A DNA stretch of 46,055 bases. Source: DTFZ01 sp050260375. GTDB lineage: Bacteria; Bacillota; Clostridia; Christensenellales; SZUA-584. The notes beneath the pieces were generated by a model that was given only the letters and a program-made list of their open reading frames with translations, searched no databases and was not told where the DNA came from. Both the position numbers and the translations under genes were made by a program. Location of the stretch: NCBI GenBank assembly GCA_050260375.1, contig JBLNCA010000013.1, forward strand, positions 1 through 46,055, read 5' to 3'. Positions 33,347-41,165 of the stretch are shown here, piece by piece (positions within the stretch are counted from its first letter, which is position 1; every line of letters begins with the position of its first letter).

Positions 33347-34414
33347 ATGGGTAAAAGCAAACGCGCTTCGATAATCGAAGCAATAGGGTCGGCGCTGCTT
33401 TTCGGTTCAAGCGCGCCCGTGGCGAAGCTGCTGCTGGGCAGCATAGCGCCTGTGCCGCTCGCCGCGCTGTTTTATCTCGGCAGCGGGCTCGGGCTGCTAA
33501 TAATAAAACTGCTGAAAAAGCTGCCGGGCGGACGGGACGCCGAGGCGGGCATAAAAAAAGATGATGTAAAATGGCTGCTGGGAGCGCTGCTCGCGGGCGG
33601 CGTAGCCGCGCCGGTAATACTGATGATAAGCCTTAAAAACACTCCCGGAACAACGGCTTCTCTGCTGCTTAACTTTGAAGGCGTGGCGACGACGCTGATA
33701 GCGGCGCTGGCGTTTAAAGAAGCGGTGGGCAAACGCGTCGCGGCGGCTATAGCGTGCATAACGCTTGCCAGCATAATACTCTCGTGGGACCCAAGCGGGG
33801 GTTTGAATTTCTCTCTCGGTGCGCTGGGGATACTCGGCGCGTGCACGCTGTGGGGTATAGACAACAACTTTACGCGCAACATATCCGCAAAAGACCCGGT
33901 ATCCATCGTCGCGGTAAAAGGGCTGGGGGCGGGGATGGTTTCGCTTGTGCTGTCGCTTATCGCGGGCGAACAGCTTCCGCCTTTGTTTACCGCGCTAGGT
34001 GCTATGGGGCTGGGGTTCGTATTTTACGGTTTAAGCATCGTGCTGTTCATACTCGCTATGCGCGGCCTTGGCTCTTCCCGGACGAGCGCTTATTACGGCA
34101 CGGCGCCGTTCGCGGGAGTAATAATCTCGCTCGTACTGTTCGGCGAAACGCCGGGGCCCGTGTTTTTCATATCGCTGCCCGTAATGGCGGCGGGCGCCGT
34201 GCTGCTGCTGAAAGAGAATCACAGCCATACGCACGTGCACGAGCACCTCGTGCACGAACACCGGCACAACCACACGGACGGGCATCACACGCATACGCAC
34301 GAAGGTCTGGACCCCGCTTTGGAGCATTCGCATGTGCATGAGCACGAGGCAATGGAGCACTGCCACCCGCACGCGCCAGACATACACCACCGGCACAGTC
34401 ATTCGCACCGATGA
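33347..34414 (+). CDS. EamA-family (DMT) transporter with His-rich C-terminal tail
   Basis: A 355-residue protein. Residues 1-289 form two EamA repeats with about ten membrane helices, as in RhaT/YdcZ-type exporters of metabolites or amino acids. Residues 291-355 are a hydrophilic tail with 25 histidines in 65 residues, in HxH and HH patterns with one Cys. Such a tail would bind Zn, Ni, Co or Cu. The core lacks the sequence features of known metal exporters, so the tail may be a metal sensor, or the protein may be a metal or metal-complex transporter. The start is ATG with GGCAGGGC upstream. A single gene. Confidence 0.85.
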   Translation: MGKSKRASIIEAIGSALLFGSSAPVAKLLLGSIAPVPLAALFYLGSGLGLLIIKLLKKLPGGRDAEAGIKKDDVKWLLGALLAGGVAAPVILMISLKNTPGTTASLLLNFEGVATTLIAALAFKEAVGKRVAAAIACITLASIILSWDPSGGLNFSLGALGILGACTLWGIDNNFTRNISAKDPVSIVAVKGLGAGMVSLVLSLIAGEQLPPLFTALGAMGLGFVFYGLSIVLFILAMRGLGSSRTSAYYGTAPFAGVIISLVLFGETPGPVFFISLPVMAAGAVLLLKENHSHTHVHEHLVHEHRHNHTDGHHTHTHEGLDPALEHSHVHEHEAMEHCHPHAPDIHHRHSHSHR

Positions 34415-34453
34415 AGGCTAGTATTCAGAGGTTTCGTATCCAACCCTTCAGCC

Positions 34454-34500
34454 AAGCACTGGATTGTAAGCCCGGAATACAAGCCGACAATCCAGTGCTT
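34454..34500. repeat. Palindromic intergenic element, copy A
   Basis: A perfect 14-bp stem, AAGCACTGGATTGT (34454-34467) with its complement at 34487-34500, around the loop AAGCCCGGAATACAAGCCG. It is followed by TGACAG. Copy B at 34686 keeps the loop and flank while its stem differs in compensated positions. No gene is visible in the gap 34415-34882, which consists of these elements and AT-rich spacer. Confidence 0.75.
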
Positions 34501-34661
34501 GACAGCTCCCTATGAGGAGATTCTGAGCAGTTAAATAGTACAAATTTCATTCAGTCAGCTTCGCTTGATGGAGCGTAAGCGACTAAAGGACATTCATTCT
34601 GTAAAACACTCTCCTTGGCCGCAATCTTGAAATGACAAAAGGGGTTTATCGACATTTTAAG

Positions 34662-34730
34662 CCTTCCCCTACGGGGAAGGTGGCGCGCACTAAATTGTAA
34701 GCCCCGGATATATGCCCGCAATTTAGTGCG
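34662..34730. repeat. Palindromic intergenic element, copy B, with leading hairpin
   Basis: A small hairpin CCTTCCCC/GGGGAAGG (34662-34680) is followed by a perfect 12-bp stem, CGCACTAAATTG (34686-34697) with its complement at 34719-34730. The loop is TAAGCCCCGGATATATGCCCG, and TGACGGATGAGG follows. A truncated third copy, CACACTGGATTGTCAG, begins near 34771. Similar CTTCCCC...GGGGAAG...GATGAGG repeats are common in gut Clostridia as far as I recall. Confidence 0.7.
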
Positions 34731-34882
34731 TGACGGATGAGGGGCTTTGTAGCAACACCTCATTAGTTCCCACACTGGATTGTCAGCAAAGAGATTAATA
34801 TAGCATTCATAGCAAATAAAAGCTGGGATTCAACGATATAACACAACAGCACCGATGTTTCCACCGGCGCTGTTTCATATTA

Positions 34883-36532
34883 CTATTTATTCTGGTCTCT
34901 TTCCCTCAGTTCCACCCTGCGTATCTTGCCGCTTATCGTCTTGGGCAGCTCGTCGACGAACTCTATTACGCGCGGGTATTTGTACGGCGCGGTTACCTTT
35001 TTAACGTGCTCCTGCAGCTCTTTTTTAAGCTCCTCGGAGGGCGTGTAGCCCTTGGCGAGCACTATCGTAGCCTTTACTATCTGGCCGCGTTCGGGGTGCG
35101 GCACGCCCGTTATGGCCGTCTCGAGTACCGCGGGGTGCTCCATCAAAGCGCTTTCCACCTCAAACGGCCCTATGCGGTAGCCGGAAGACTTTATTACGTC
35201 GTCCGTCCTTCCCACGTACCAGTAGTAACCATCCTCGTCCTTCCACGCGACATCGCCCGTGTGGTACATGCCGTCGTGCCATACGGCTTTCGTGCGCTCT
35301 TCGTCGCGGTAATAGCCGAGGAAAAGTCCGGGCGCAGTCCACCTGTCGGTGCGCACTACTATCTCGCCGGGAACGCCCCACTTGCAGGACTCGCCGTTCT
35401 CGTCAACGATGTCCACGTCAAAAAGCGGCGAAGGCTTGCCCATGGAGCCGGGCTTGGGCTCCATCCAGATAAAGTTGCCTATCGTCACGGTAAGCTCCGT
35501 CTGGCCGTATATTTCCATCAGCTTCAAACCCGTCGCTTCCTTGAACTTGTAATATACCTCGGGGTTTAACGGCTCGCCTGCTATGCTCGCCCACTTTATG
35601 CATGAAAGATCGTACTTTGAAAGGTCTTCCTTTATGAAATACCGGTAAATAGTAGGCGGCGCGCAGAACGTCGTAACCTTGTTCTCGATTATCGCCTCGA
35701 GCAGCTTAGATGGCACAAACTTGTCGTGCTCGTATACGAATACTGCTGTCTCGGCGAGCCATTGGCCGTATAGCTTGCCCCACACGGATTTCGCCCAGCC
35801 GGTATCCGCGACCGTAAGGTGTAGCCCCTCGGGGTCGACGTTGTGCCAGAACACCGCGGTAGGTATGTGGCCTAAAGGGTACGTGTACGACTGCGCCACC
35901 ATCTTGGGCAGCCCCGTGGTACCTGACGTGAAATACAGCAGCATTATATCGTCGTTTTTCGGCAGGTCCGCAGGTTTTTTGAAGTCTTCGCTTGATGCCA
36001 GCACTCCCTCGGTATAATTGAGCCAGCCCTCCCTGTCGCCTATGAGCGCCTTGACCTTTAGCGAAGGCACATTTTCCGCTTGGTCCACGTGCTCCTTTAC
36101 GTCGCCGTCGTTAGTGCAGATTACCATCTTTATGTCCGCGGCGTTTACGCGGTATTCTATATCCTTCTTTGTCAGAAGGTGCGTCGCGGGCACGGTTATG
36201 GCGCCTATCTTGTGCAGCGCCATAATAGTGTACCAGAACTGGTAATTGCGCTTTAACATGATCATTACCTTATCGCCCTTGGTTATGCCCAGCGACGTTA
36301 AGTAATTCGCGGCTTTGTCGCTTAGTCGCTTTATGTCGGCGAACGTGAACACCTTTTTAGTACCGTCCTCGTGTACCCATACTAGCGCGCGCTTGTCCGG
36401 CTTGGTGGCCGCCAGCTCGTCGAGCACGTCGTACGCGAAGTTAAAGCGCTCGGGTACGTTTATCTTGAAATTCTCGTGAAAATCTTCATACGACGTAAAA
36501 TCAGCTCTTGCGTATTTTTCGAATATCCTCAT
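34883..36532 (-). CDS. AMP-forming acyl-CoA synthetase (medium-chain/ACSM type)
   Basis: A 549-residue ANL-superfamily enzyme that activates a carboxylic acid with ATP and CoA. The P-loop-like motif is LLYFTSGTTGLPKM near 194. A5 is MEIYGQTELT, A7 is YHTGDVAWKDEDGYYWYVGR, A8 is DDVIKSSGYRIGPFEVE, and the C-terminal catalytic lysine is in PKTISGKIRRVELR. The closest type is medium-chain/ACSM-like, so short branched or aromatic acids are plausible substrates. It is co-transcribed 9 bases behind an XRE-cupin regulator. Both lie under a T-box that seems to read isoleucine, which suggests 2-methylbutyrate as a substrate (inference). Confidence 0.93.
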   Translation of the reverse strand: MRIFEKYARADFTSYEDFHENFKINVPERFNFAYDVLDELAATKPDKRALVWVHEDGTKKVFTFADIKRLSDKAANYLTSLGITKGDKVMIMLKRNYQFWYTIMALHKIGAITVPATHLLTKKDIEYRVNAADIKMVICTNDGDVKEHVDQAENVPSLKVKALIGDREGWLNYTEGVLASSEDFKKPADLPKNDDIMLLYFTSGTTGLPKMVAQSYTYPLGHIPTAVFWHNVDPEGLHLTVADTGWAKSVWGKLYGQWLAETAVFVYEHDKFVPSKLLEAIIENKVTTFCAPPTIYRYFIKEDLSKYDLSCIKWASIAGEPLNPEVYYKFKEATGLKLMEIYGQTELTVTIGNFIWMEPKPGSMGKPSPLFDVDIVDENGESCKWGVPGEIVVRTDRWTAPGLFLGYYRDEERTKAVWHDGMYHTGDVAWKDEDGYYWYVGRTDDVIKSSGYRIGPFEVESALMEHPAVLETAITGVPHPERGQIVKATIVLAKGYTPSEELKKELQEHVKKVTAPYKYPRVIEFVDELPKTISGKIRRVELRERDQNK

Positions 36533-36541
36533 ATGTCCCTC

Positions 36542-37096
36542 CTACTTTGCTATCACCGCAAGAAATTTGCATACTCCGCCCTCGGCCTGCATAGCGTGCG
36601 GGTGGCTAGCGTTGTAATAAACGGCGTCGCCCGGCTGCATAAGCAGCTCCTGCTTGTCGATAAACAGCCGCATGCTGCCTTCGAGCACGTAGTCAAACTC
36701 GTGGCCTTCGTGCGAGTTCATGTGCGACCTCGCGTCAGTGTCTTTTGGCTCCACCGTTACGAGGAACGGCTCCATCTTCTTGTTCTTGAAGATGTACGCA
36801 AGGTGTTCGTACTTGTACTCCTTGCGGCGCTCCATCTTGAGCCCCGTGCCGCTCTTGACAAACGAACACACCGTAAGGCGCGGCGCTTCGCCCGTCATCA
36901 GGTCGACGATATCAACGCCCAGTTTGCCCGCTACCGAATAAAGGAACGAGAACGAAAAGTCGTTCTTGCCCGCCTCGTATTCAAGGTACTGCTCTTCGGA
37001 GAGTCCCACTGCCTTTGCCATGTCGGCGGCCGTAACGTCCATTATCTCCCTTAAATCCTTTATACGCTGCGCGATAAGCATTATCCGGTCTTCCAT
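36542..37096 (-). CDS. XRE-family regulator with C-terminal cupin
   Basis: A 184-residue protein. The N-terminal helix-turn-helix is LREIMDVTAADMAKAVGLSE. The C-terminal cupin_2 domain has SHEGHEFDYVLEGSMRLFI and the PGDAVYYNASHPHAM metal/ligand strands. Proteins of this type often regulate a linked acyl-CoA synthetase or amino-acid gene in response to a small carboxylate. AGGAGG is 7 nt before ATG 37096; the earlier ATG at 37102 would leave 1 nt. It is first gene behind the T-box leader and precedes the acyl-CoA synthetase by 9 bases. Confidence 0.92.
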   Translation of the reverse strand: MEDRIMLIAQRIKDLREIMDVTAADMAKAVGLSEEQYLEYEAGKNDFSFSFLYSVAGKLGVDIVDLMTGEAPRLTVCSFVKSGTGLKMERRKEYKYEHLAYIFKNKKMEPFLVTVEPKDTDARSHMNSHEGHEFDYVLEGSMRLFIDKQELLMQPGDAVYYNASHPHAMQAEGGVCKFLAVIAK

Positions 37097-37138
37097 ATAC
37101 ATACCTCCTATACTAATCGTTTATTAATTCCGGGAAAT

Positions 37139-37432
37139 AAAAAACACCTCGCCGTTTATGGGACGAAGTGTACATTCCGCGGTACCACCCAGATTGGTAA
37201 AACTACCCTCTTTACAGGTTCAGACAAACCTTTGCGTGTAACGGCGCAAACCCGGACGGCTCTTACATCGATGTTCAGGGCCTCCGCTCGGGAAGTGATG
37301 TCCGCTGCGCCTCTTTTGCCCTTTTCCACCAGCCAAGGGCTCTCTGTAAAAAGTTTTGGCGTACGGCGTCTTCCGTCATAGCGTTTGTGCGCTCCCGTTT
37401 ACCAAAGCCGCGGAAGCAATCAATTTATGTTA
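37139..37432 (-). promoter_or_regulatory. T-box riboswitch, apparent isoleucine specifier (ATC)
   Basis: Read on the minus strand, GGGTGGTACCGCG (37190-37178) is the conserved T-box bulge that binds the tRNA acceptor end. Stem I shows AGAGAGC and a TTGGCTGGTGGAAAAGGGC distal part. The specifier region reads GGAC-ATC-ACTTCCCGAGC, so the codon at 37299-37297 is ATC (Ile). A terminator (CACTTCG/CGAGGTG with one wobble, then a T-run) closes it at 37170-37139. Uncharged tRNA-Ile should favour read-through into the XRE-cupin and acyl-CoA synthetase genes. The T-box call is firm, while the specifier is inferred by alignment to the usual pattern. Confidence 0.92.
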
Positions 37433-37460
37433 CAGTATCACAGACGTTATGCAAAGTCAA
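37432..37460 (-). promoter_or_regulatory. Promoter of the T-box leader
   Basis: On the minus strand: TTGACT (37460-37455), a 17-nt spacer, then TACTGT (37437-37432) with a TG-type extension just upstream. It is correctly placed to start the T-box transcript. Confidence 0.55.
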
Positions 37461-37505
37461 TAAATAATGTATTAAAAAATAAGTTCAAACGCCGCTTAAT
37501 CCGCT

Positions 37506-38049
37506 TCAGGCGTTCTTATCGGGATTTGTTTCCGTAAGCAGTTTAAACACCGCTTCTTCATCGAGCGGTTTCCAAATAAGATACCCTTGTATTTTATCGC
37601 AACTGTGCTCCTGCAGGTATTGGCGCTGGCTTTCGTACTCTACGCCTTCGGCTACAACGCAATGGCCTAACCTGTGAGCCATCGACATTATATCTCCGGT
37701 CATAGCCTCGTCGGGGTTAAGCGTCAGCAGTTTGTCAATAAAGAACTTGTCTATCTTAAGGCAGTTGATGTTCGGCGCTGCCTGACAGCTTGGCGACATG
37801 CTCGGGATGTAAAAGGGATTCCAACGATTCCGCTAACAAAATAGCTTCCGACGAAGCGATTTCTTCATACCTGTTCCAGGAATAATTCAGATAAATGCCG
37901 CTGGCTGATACGATTATAATGCTGAATATAATTAAGAATATACGAAATTTTCTGACCTTCATGCCGCTGGCGAAAGCCGGCCGTTTTTTCTCTCCCCGTA
38001 TTACCATGACGGACCTCTTTCGTTTCGATGTTCTGCTTTTTACAATCAC
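37506..38049 (-). pseudogene. Remnant of a membrane GGDEF/EAL protein (internal deletion and frame break)
   Basis: The 5' part (38049 to about 37756) encodes a basic N-terminus, a membrane helix (FRIFLIIFSIIIVSASGIYL) and the segment SLESLLHPEHVAKLSGSAE, typical of the outside domain start of large GGDEF/EAL sensors. The 3' part (about 37799 to 37506, another frame) encodes only the C-terminal third of an EAL domain: NCLKIDKFFIDKLL, DIMSMAHRLGHCVVAEGVE, QGYLIWKPL. The sensor, any GGDEF and the EAL motif itself are missing. The start overlaps the stop of the HD-GYP gene (ATGA). It was probably a c-di-GMP turnover gene in the same riboswitch-controlled unit. Confidence 0.8.
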
Positions 38050-38864
38050 AGCGAATTCAATATTTTTTCTAACAATTCAATAAGCTCTTGTGATAATTTT
38101 TCCTTATTTTCTTTTACTATAATAAATGCATCCTCCATTTCCATCGGTCCTCTATAAGTACGGCCAGAAGTAATTTCATCAATAACATCTGCAATCATTA
38201 CAATTTTCGCGTTTCGGGATATTTCATCTCCCTTTATTCCTCTGGGATATCCACTGCCATCCAGTCGCTCATGATGTTCCATAATAACGTCGGTACATTC
38301 TTTTGGTAGAGATAATGGTTTTAAAGTGCTCATTCCCAATTCGCAATGCTGCTGAACATATTTCATCTCCATATCGTTTAAGGGCTCAGGTTTCGATAAG
38401 ATAAATTTTGGGACCAGTAGCATTCCCAAGTCATGCAAGAACGCTCCTAAAGATATATTCCAAAGTTCTTTATCGTTGTATTTTAGTTCTACTGCCATCA
38501 TTGTCGAAATTAATGATACATTAATGGAATGTGTGTATATCCAGTCCAAATAGTTGCTCAGCGCATTAATGTACATAAACCAAGGCTTATTTTTGCTTTC
38601 AAATATAATAGTACTTAATATTTTATTTGGCAGCTCCAAATATTTAGCATTACGAATGTTTATCTTTTTTGAAAAGTCTTGGGTTATTGATATTACTGAC
38701 TCACTTTTGCTGTTTTGGTTAATCGTTTCTTCGGAATCAAAAATGTCTTTAGGATTATATAATCCAAGTCTTTCCAGTCTTTTTATAATTGTATCTGTTA
38801 TTTCTGTTCCTTTTGCTACTAAAAGATTTGAATTTCTATCATAAATATCTCTCTTTGCGATCAT
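38046..38864 (-). CDS. HD-GYP-domain c-di-GMP phosphodiesterase
   Basis: A protein of about 272 residues. The N-terminal part (to about 110) has no clear domain. The HD-GYP domain has THSINVSLIS, FLHDLGMLLVP, EHHERLDGSGYPRGIKGDEI and a closing DEITSGRTYRGP, so all metal and GYP residues are present. ATG 38864 has AAAGGA 9 nt upstream; an ATG at 38882 has its G-run directly abutting. The gene is clearly more AT-rich than neighbours such as serS. It lies behind a c-di-GMP-I riboswitch, which implies feedback: the ligand controls the enzyme that degrades it. Confidence 0.9.
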   Translation of the reverse strand: MIAKRDIYDRNSNLLVAKGTEITDTIIKRLERLGLYNPKDIFDSEETINQNSKSESVISITQDFSKKINIRNAKYLELPNKILSTIIFESKNKPWFMYINALSNYLDWIYTHSINVSLISTMMAVELKYNDKELWNISLGAFLHDLGMLLVPKFILSKPEPLNDMEMKYVQQHCELGMSTLKPLSLPKECTDVIMEHHERLDGSGYPRGIKGDEISRNAKIVMIADVIDEITSGRTYRGPMEMEDAFIIVKENKEKLSQELIELLEKILNSL

Positions 38865-38959
38865 TCTTATTTGTCCTTTCATCCCCCATAAATAAGCAGG
38901 TATGTGCTGCCTAACTTAGGTATTACACTTTAGGCTAAAAAGCAATAAAATTATTAACA

Positions 38960-39045
38960 TCCCTATAATTGGCAGCCCAACCACCATAGCATTTTTGCCT
39001 TAGATTTGCGGCTTTGCGTCCCCGTCTTTTAACGAGTTTGCTTTT
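38960..39045 (-). promoter_or_regulatory. c-di-GMP-I (GEMM) riboswitch
   Basis: On the minus strand the GEMM landmarks occur in order: GCAAAC, a short stem CTCG/CGGG, GGGACGCAAAGCC (around 39020-39010), CTAAGGC, then ATGGTGGTTGGG and CTGCC (38987-38971). These match the P2 GGACGCAAAGCC core and the P3 ATGGTAGCC-type arm of class I. It lies about 100 bases before the HD-GYP gene. Downstream, GCCTAA (38934-38929) can pair with TTAGGC (38919-38914), which may be the expression platform. No T-run follows, so translational control is possible. The remainder of the gap 38883-39265 shows no gene. Confidence 0.85.
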
Positions 39046-39265
39046 TTCAATTATTTAATCGATAAATGGTATTAACTCCTCCTTTTTTATATTCTGTTAA
39101 AATTCATAAACATACCCTCTACTAGTTTTGGACTTTCATAGTGCTGCCTTTAGTGCTATACCATATATCATTTTTTTTCATTGCAAGTATGTGCGGCTTT
39201 TATATCTCATAAATGTAAGTAATGTCACAATACAACCGCCCCCGCTGCCGCTTTTTGTAGTAATC

Positions 39266-39297
39266 AAAAAGCCCGATAATCACAAAATACCGGGCTT
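39266..39297 (-). terminator. Terminator of the tRNA-Val gene
   Basis: On the minus strand AAGCCCG (39297-39291) pairs with CGGGCTT (39275-39269), followed by TTT. It lies 7 bases after the tRNA CCA end. Confidence 0.75.
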
Positions 39298-39303
39298 TCC
39301 TGC

Positions 39304-39380
39304 TGGTGGAGACAGCTGGACTCGAACCAGCGGCCTCTCGCATGTGAAGCGAGCGCTCCAACCGACTGAGCTATGCCTCC
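39304..39380 (-). tRNA. tRNA-Val (anticodon CAC)
   Basis: The minus strand from 39380 begins GGAGGCATAGCTCAGT. The acceptor stem pairs with TGTCTCC, the D arm is GCTC...GAGC, the anticodon stem CTCGC/GCGAG encloses TTCACAT, and the T arm is CTGGTTCGAGTCCAG. The 3' CCA is encoded. Anticodon CAC decodes GTG, hence valine. It has its own promoter and terminator, so it is a single-gene unit. Confidence 0.95.
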
Positions 39381-39396
39381 AAATGAGCTAGATAGT

Positions 39397-39425
39397 ATTA
39401 TACAGCAATAGATTTGTTTTGTGAA
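39397..39425 (-). promoter_or_regulatory. Promoter of the tRNA-Val gene
   Basis: On the minus strand: TTCACA (39425-39420), 17 nt, TATAAT (39402-39397), one base from full consensus. Transcription would begin about 10 bases before the mature tRNA. Confidence 0.7.
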
Positions 39426-39475
39426 CCCCGATTTTTTGAATTACAAATCATCACAAGGAAATTTTTCGCAGCGTC

Positions 39476-39484
39476 TGTTATAAT
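39476..39484 (+). promoter_or_regulatory. Extended -10 promoter of the AlkZ-like gene
   Basis: TGTTATAAT (39476-39484) is a perfect extended -10 element. No good -35 stands 16-18 bases upstream. It lies about 84 bases before ATG 39568. Confidence 0.45.
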
Positions 39485-39567
39485 ACGCTTGGAGAAAAAC
39501 ATGAAAAGGTATATACTGCATAATGCGGTTTAATAAGGCCTTAATAGAAGCAGGGGGAGGGCTGAAG

Positions 39568-40254
39568 ATGATAAAGCTGCCTATGATTGAAACGAAGGAC
39601 GAGCTTTGCTCGCTCATTGAGGATATAGGGTTTTTGCCGCTGTTTAAGTGCGGTATACCCGGCTTTTCCGTGGAGGATATAACGGTGTGGGAGCGCTGGT
39701 TCAGCGACGACGACCCGGAGCACGACCCGTGGAAATGGCGCAAGGCAATAGCAGCGGAAGGCAACATTGCTTACGGCAAGCTTTTCAACGGCAAGGCGGG
39801 GTTCATATCGAAGAAGTGGTACCCAAAATTCGTAAACTACCGGCGGGACGGGTACGATTTTGATTCGCTGTATGAAGAAGGGCTGGCTCCCCGGCGGCAA
39901 TTCATCATAATGAAGCTGTTTGAGGACGGCGCTGTGAGGCCCTCGTATGAGATAAAGAGGAGAGCGGGGTTTGGAGGAGACGGCGAGAAGGGCTTCGAAG
40001 GAACGATGACGGCTCTGCAGATGCAGACGTACCTTACGGTACGCGGGTTTGTGCGCAGGCGCAACAAAACGGGCGAGGAGTACGGCTGGCCGATAGGGCT
40101 GTATACTACGCCGGAGGCTCTGTTCGGCGCAGACTTTGTGCGCTCCGAGTATAAGGCCGACCCGAAGCAATCGCTCGCGGAGATAACGGAGCATTGCGCA
40201 AGCCTGTTCGGGGACGCAGGAGAAGAAGCCATACTGAAGTTTATAGGCAGGTGA
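39568..40254 (+). CDS. AlkZ-related hypothetical protein
   Basis: A 228-residue soluble protein that I place only tentatively with proteins annotated as AlkZ-related. It has a run of charged and aromatic segments (ITVWERWFSDDDPEHDPWKW, FISKKWYPKFVNYRRDGYDF). A winged-helix-like part follows: PSYEIKRRAGF with FEGTMTALQMQTYLTVRGFV. This recalls how AlkZ/YcaQ glycosylases use tandem winged helices, but the QxQ catalytic motif is not evident to me. I start it at ATG 39568, with GGGGGAGG 7 nt upstream. It is followed 1 base later by the radical SAM gene, so the two are co-expressed. The function is unknown. Confidence 0.7.
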   Translation: MIKLPMIETKDELCSLIEDIGFLPLFKCGIPGFSVEDITVWERWFSDDDPEHDPWKWRKAIAAEGNIAYGKLFNGKAGFISKKWYPKFVNYRRDGYDFDSLYEEGLAPRRQFIIMKLFEDGAVRPSYEIKRRAGFGGDGEKGFEGTMTALQMQTYLTVRGFVRRRNKTGEEYGWPIGLYTTPEALFGADFVRSEYKADPKQSLAEITEHCASLFGDAGEEAILKFIGR

Positions 40255-40255
40255 T

Positions 40256-41158
40256 ATGTATAACATGCTTACGATGAGCCCGTGCAATTTGTGCCCGAGG
40301 GAATGCGGGGCGGACAGATCAAAACAGCCGGGTTACTGCGGGTGCAAAGATACAATAAAGGTGGCGCGGGCGGCGCCGCATTACTGGGAGGAGCCGTGCA
40401 TAAGCGGCACGCGGGGCAGCGGCACGGTGTTTTTCAGCGGGTGCGCGCTCAAGTGCTGCTACTGCCAGAACTTTGATATAAGCGTTGAAGGGCGAGGCAA
40501 AGAGGTATCCGTTGAAAGGCTCGCGGAGATATTCCTCGAACTGCAGGCAATGGGCGTACATAACATCAACCTTGTTACCGCGTCGCATTACCTGACCGAA
40601 GTCATAAAGGCGCTCGAAATTGCTAAGCCCCGGCTTAACATACCCGTCGTGTACAATACGAGCGGGTACGAGCGAGCGGAGGCTTTAGAGGCGCTTAAAG
40701 GTTATGTGGACGTTTACCTGCCGGATATTAAATACTTCAGCGCTTCGCTTTCTCACAGATATTCAAAGGCGGTGGATTATTTCAGAGTCGCTTCGGCGGC
40801 CGTAAAGCAAATGGCGGAGCAAGCAGGCAGGCTCGAATTCGACGAACAGGGCATATTGCGCAAGGGCGTGATAATACGCCATCTTGTGCTGCCGGGCGCA
40901 AAGGAAGACTCGATAAGCATACTTAGGTGGATAAGCGCCAACTTACCCAAAGACGCGTTCCTGTTAAGCCTGCTTTGCCAGTATACGCCATTATTTAAGG
41001 CAGGTGAATACGAGGAGATAAACCGCAGGGTGACGACTTACGAGTACAACGCCGTAGTAAGCGAAGCGATAAGGCTGGGCATGGACGGCGGGTTCATGCA
41101 GGGCCGAGGCAGTGCAAAAAAAGAATTCACCCCTCCGTTTGACCTTGAGGGGGTATGA
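40256..41158 (+). CDS. Radical SAM protein, pyruvate-formate-lyase-activating-enzyme-like
   Basis: A 300-residue protein. An N-terminal cysteine set (PCNLCPRECGADR, then PGYCGC) is followed by the radical SAM cluster motif CALKCCYCQN near residue 64, and later by HNINLVTASHYLTEVI and VYNTSGYE. It belongs to the PflA-like branch (COG1313 type), whose members have uncertain substrates, rather than true PFL activase. The N-terminal cysteines may hold a second metal site. It starts 1 base after the AlkZ-like stop, with AGGTGAT as ribosome binding site, so the pair is translationally coupled. Confidence 0.88.
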   Translation: MYNMLTMSPCNLCPRECGADRSKQPGYCGCKDTIKVARAAPHYWEEPCISGTRGSGTVFFSGCALKCCYCQNFDISVEGRGKEVSVERLAEIFLELQAMGVHNINLVTASHYLTEVIKALEIAKPRLNIPVVYNTSGYERAEALEALKGYVDVYLPDIKYFSASLSHRYSKAVDYFRVASAAVKQMAEQAGRLEFDEQGILRKGVIIRHLVLPGAKEDSISILRWISANLPKDAFLLSLLCQYTPLFKAGEYEEINRRVTTYEYNAVVSEAIRLGMDGGFMQGRGSAKKEFTPPFDLEGV

Positions 41159-41165
41159 TATTAGG

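Noticed and set aside
33754..34341. Arg/Ala-rich 195-codon frame inside the EamA gene
   Set aside because: Out-of-frame shadow of a GC-rich gene. The composition is that of frame-shifted coding DNA.
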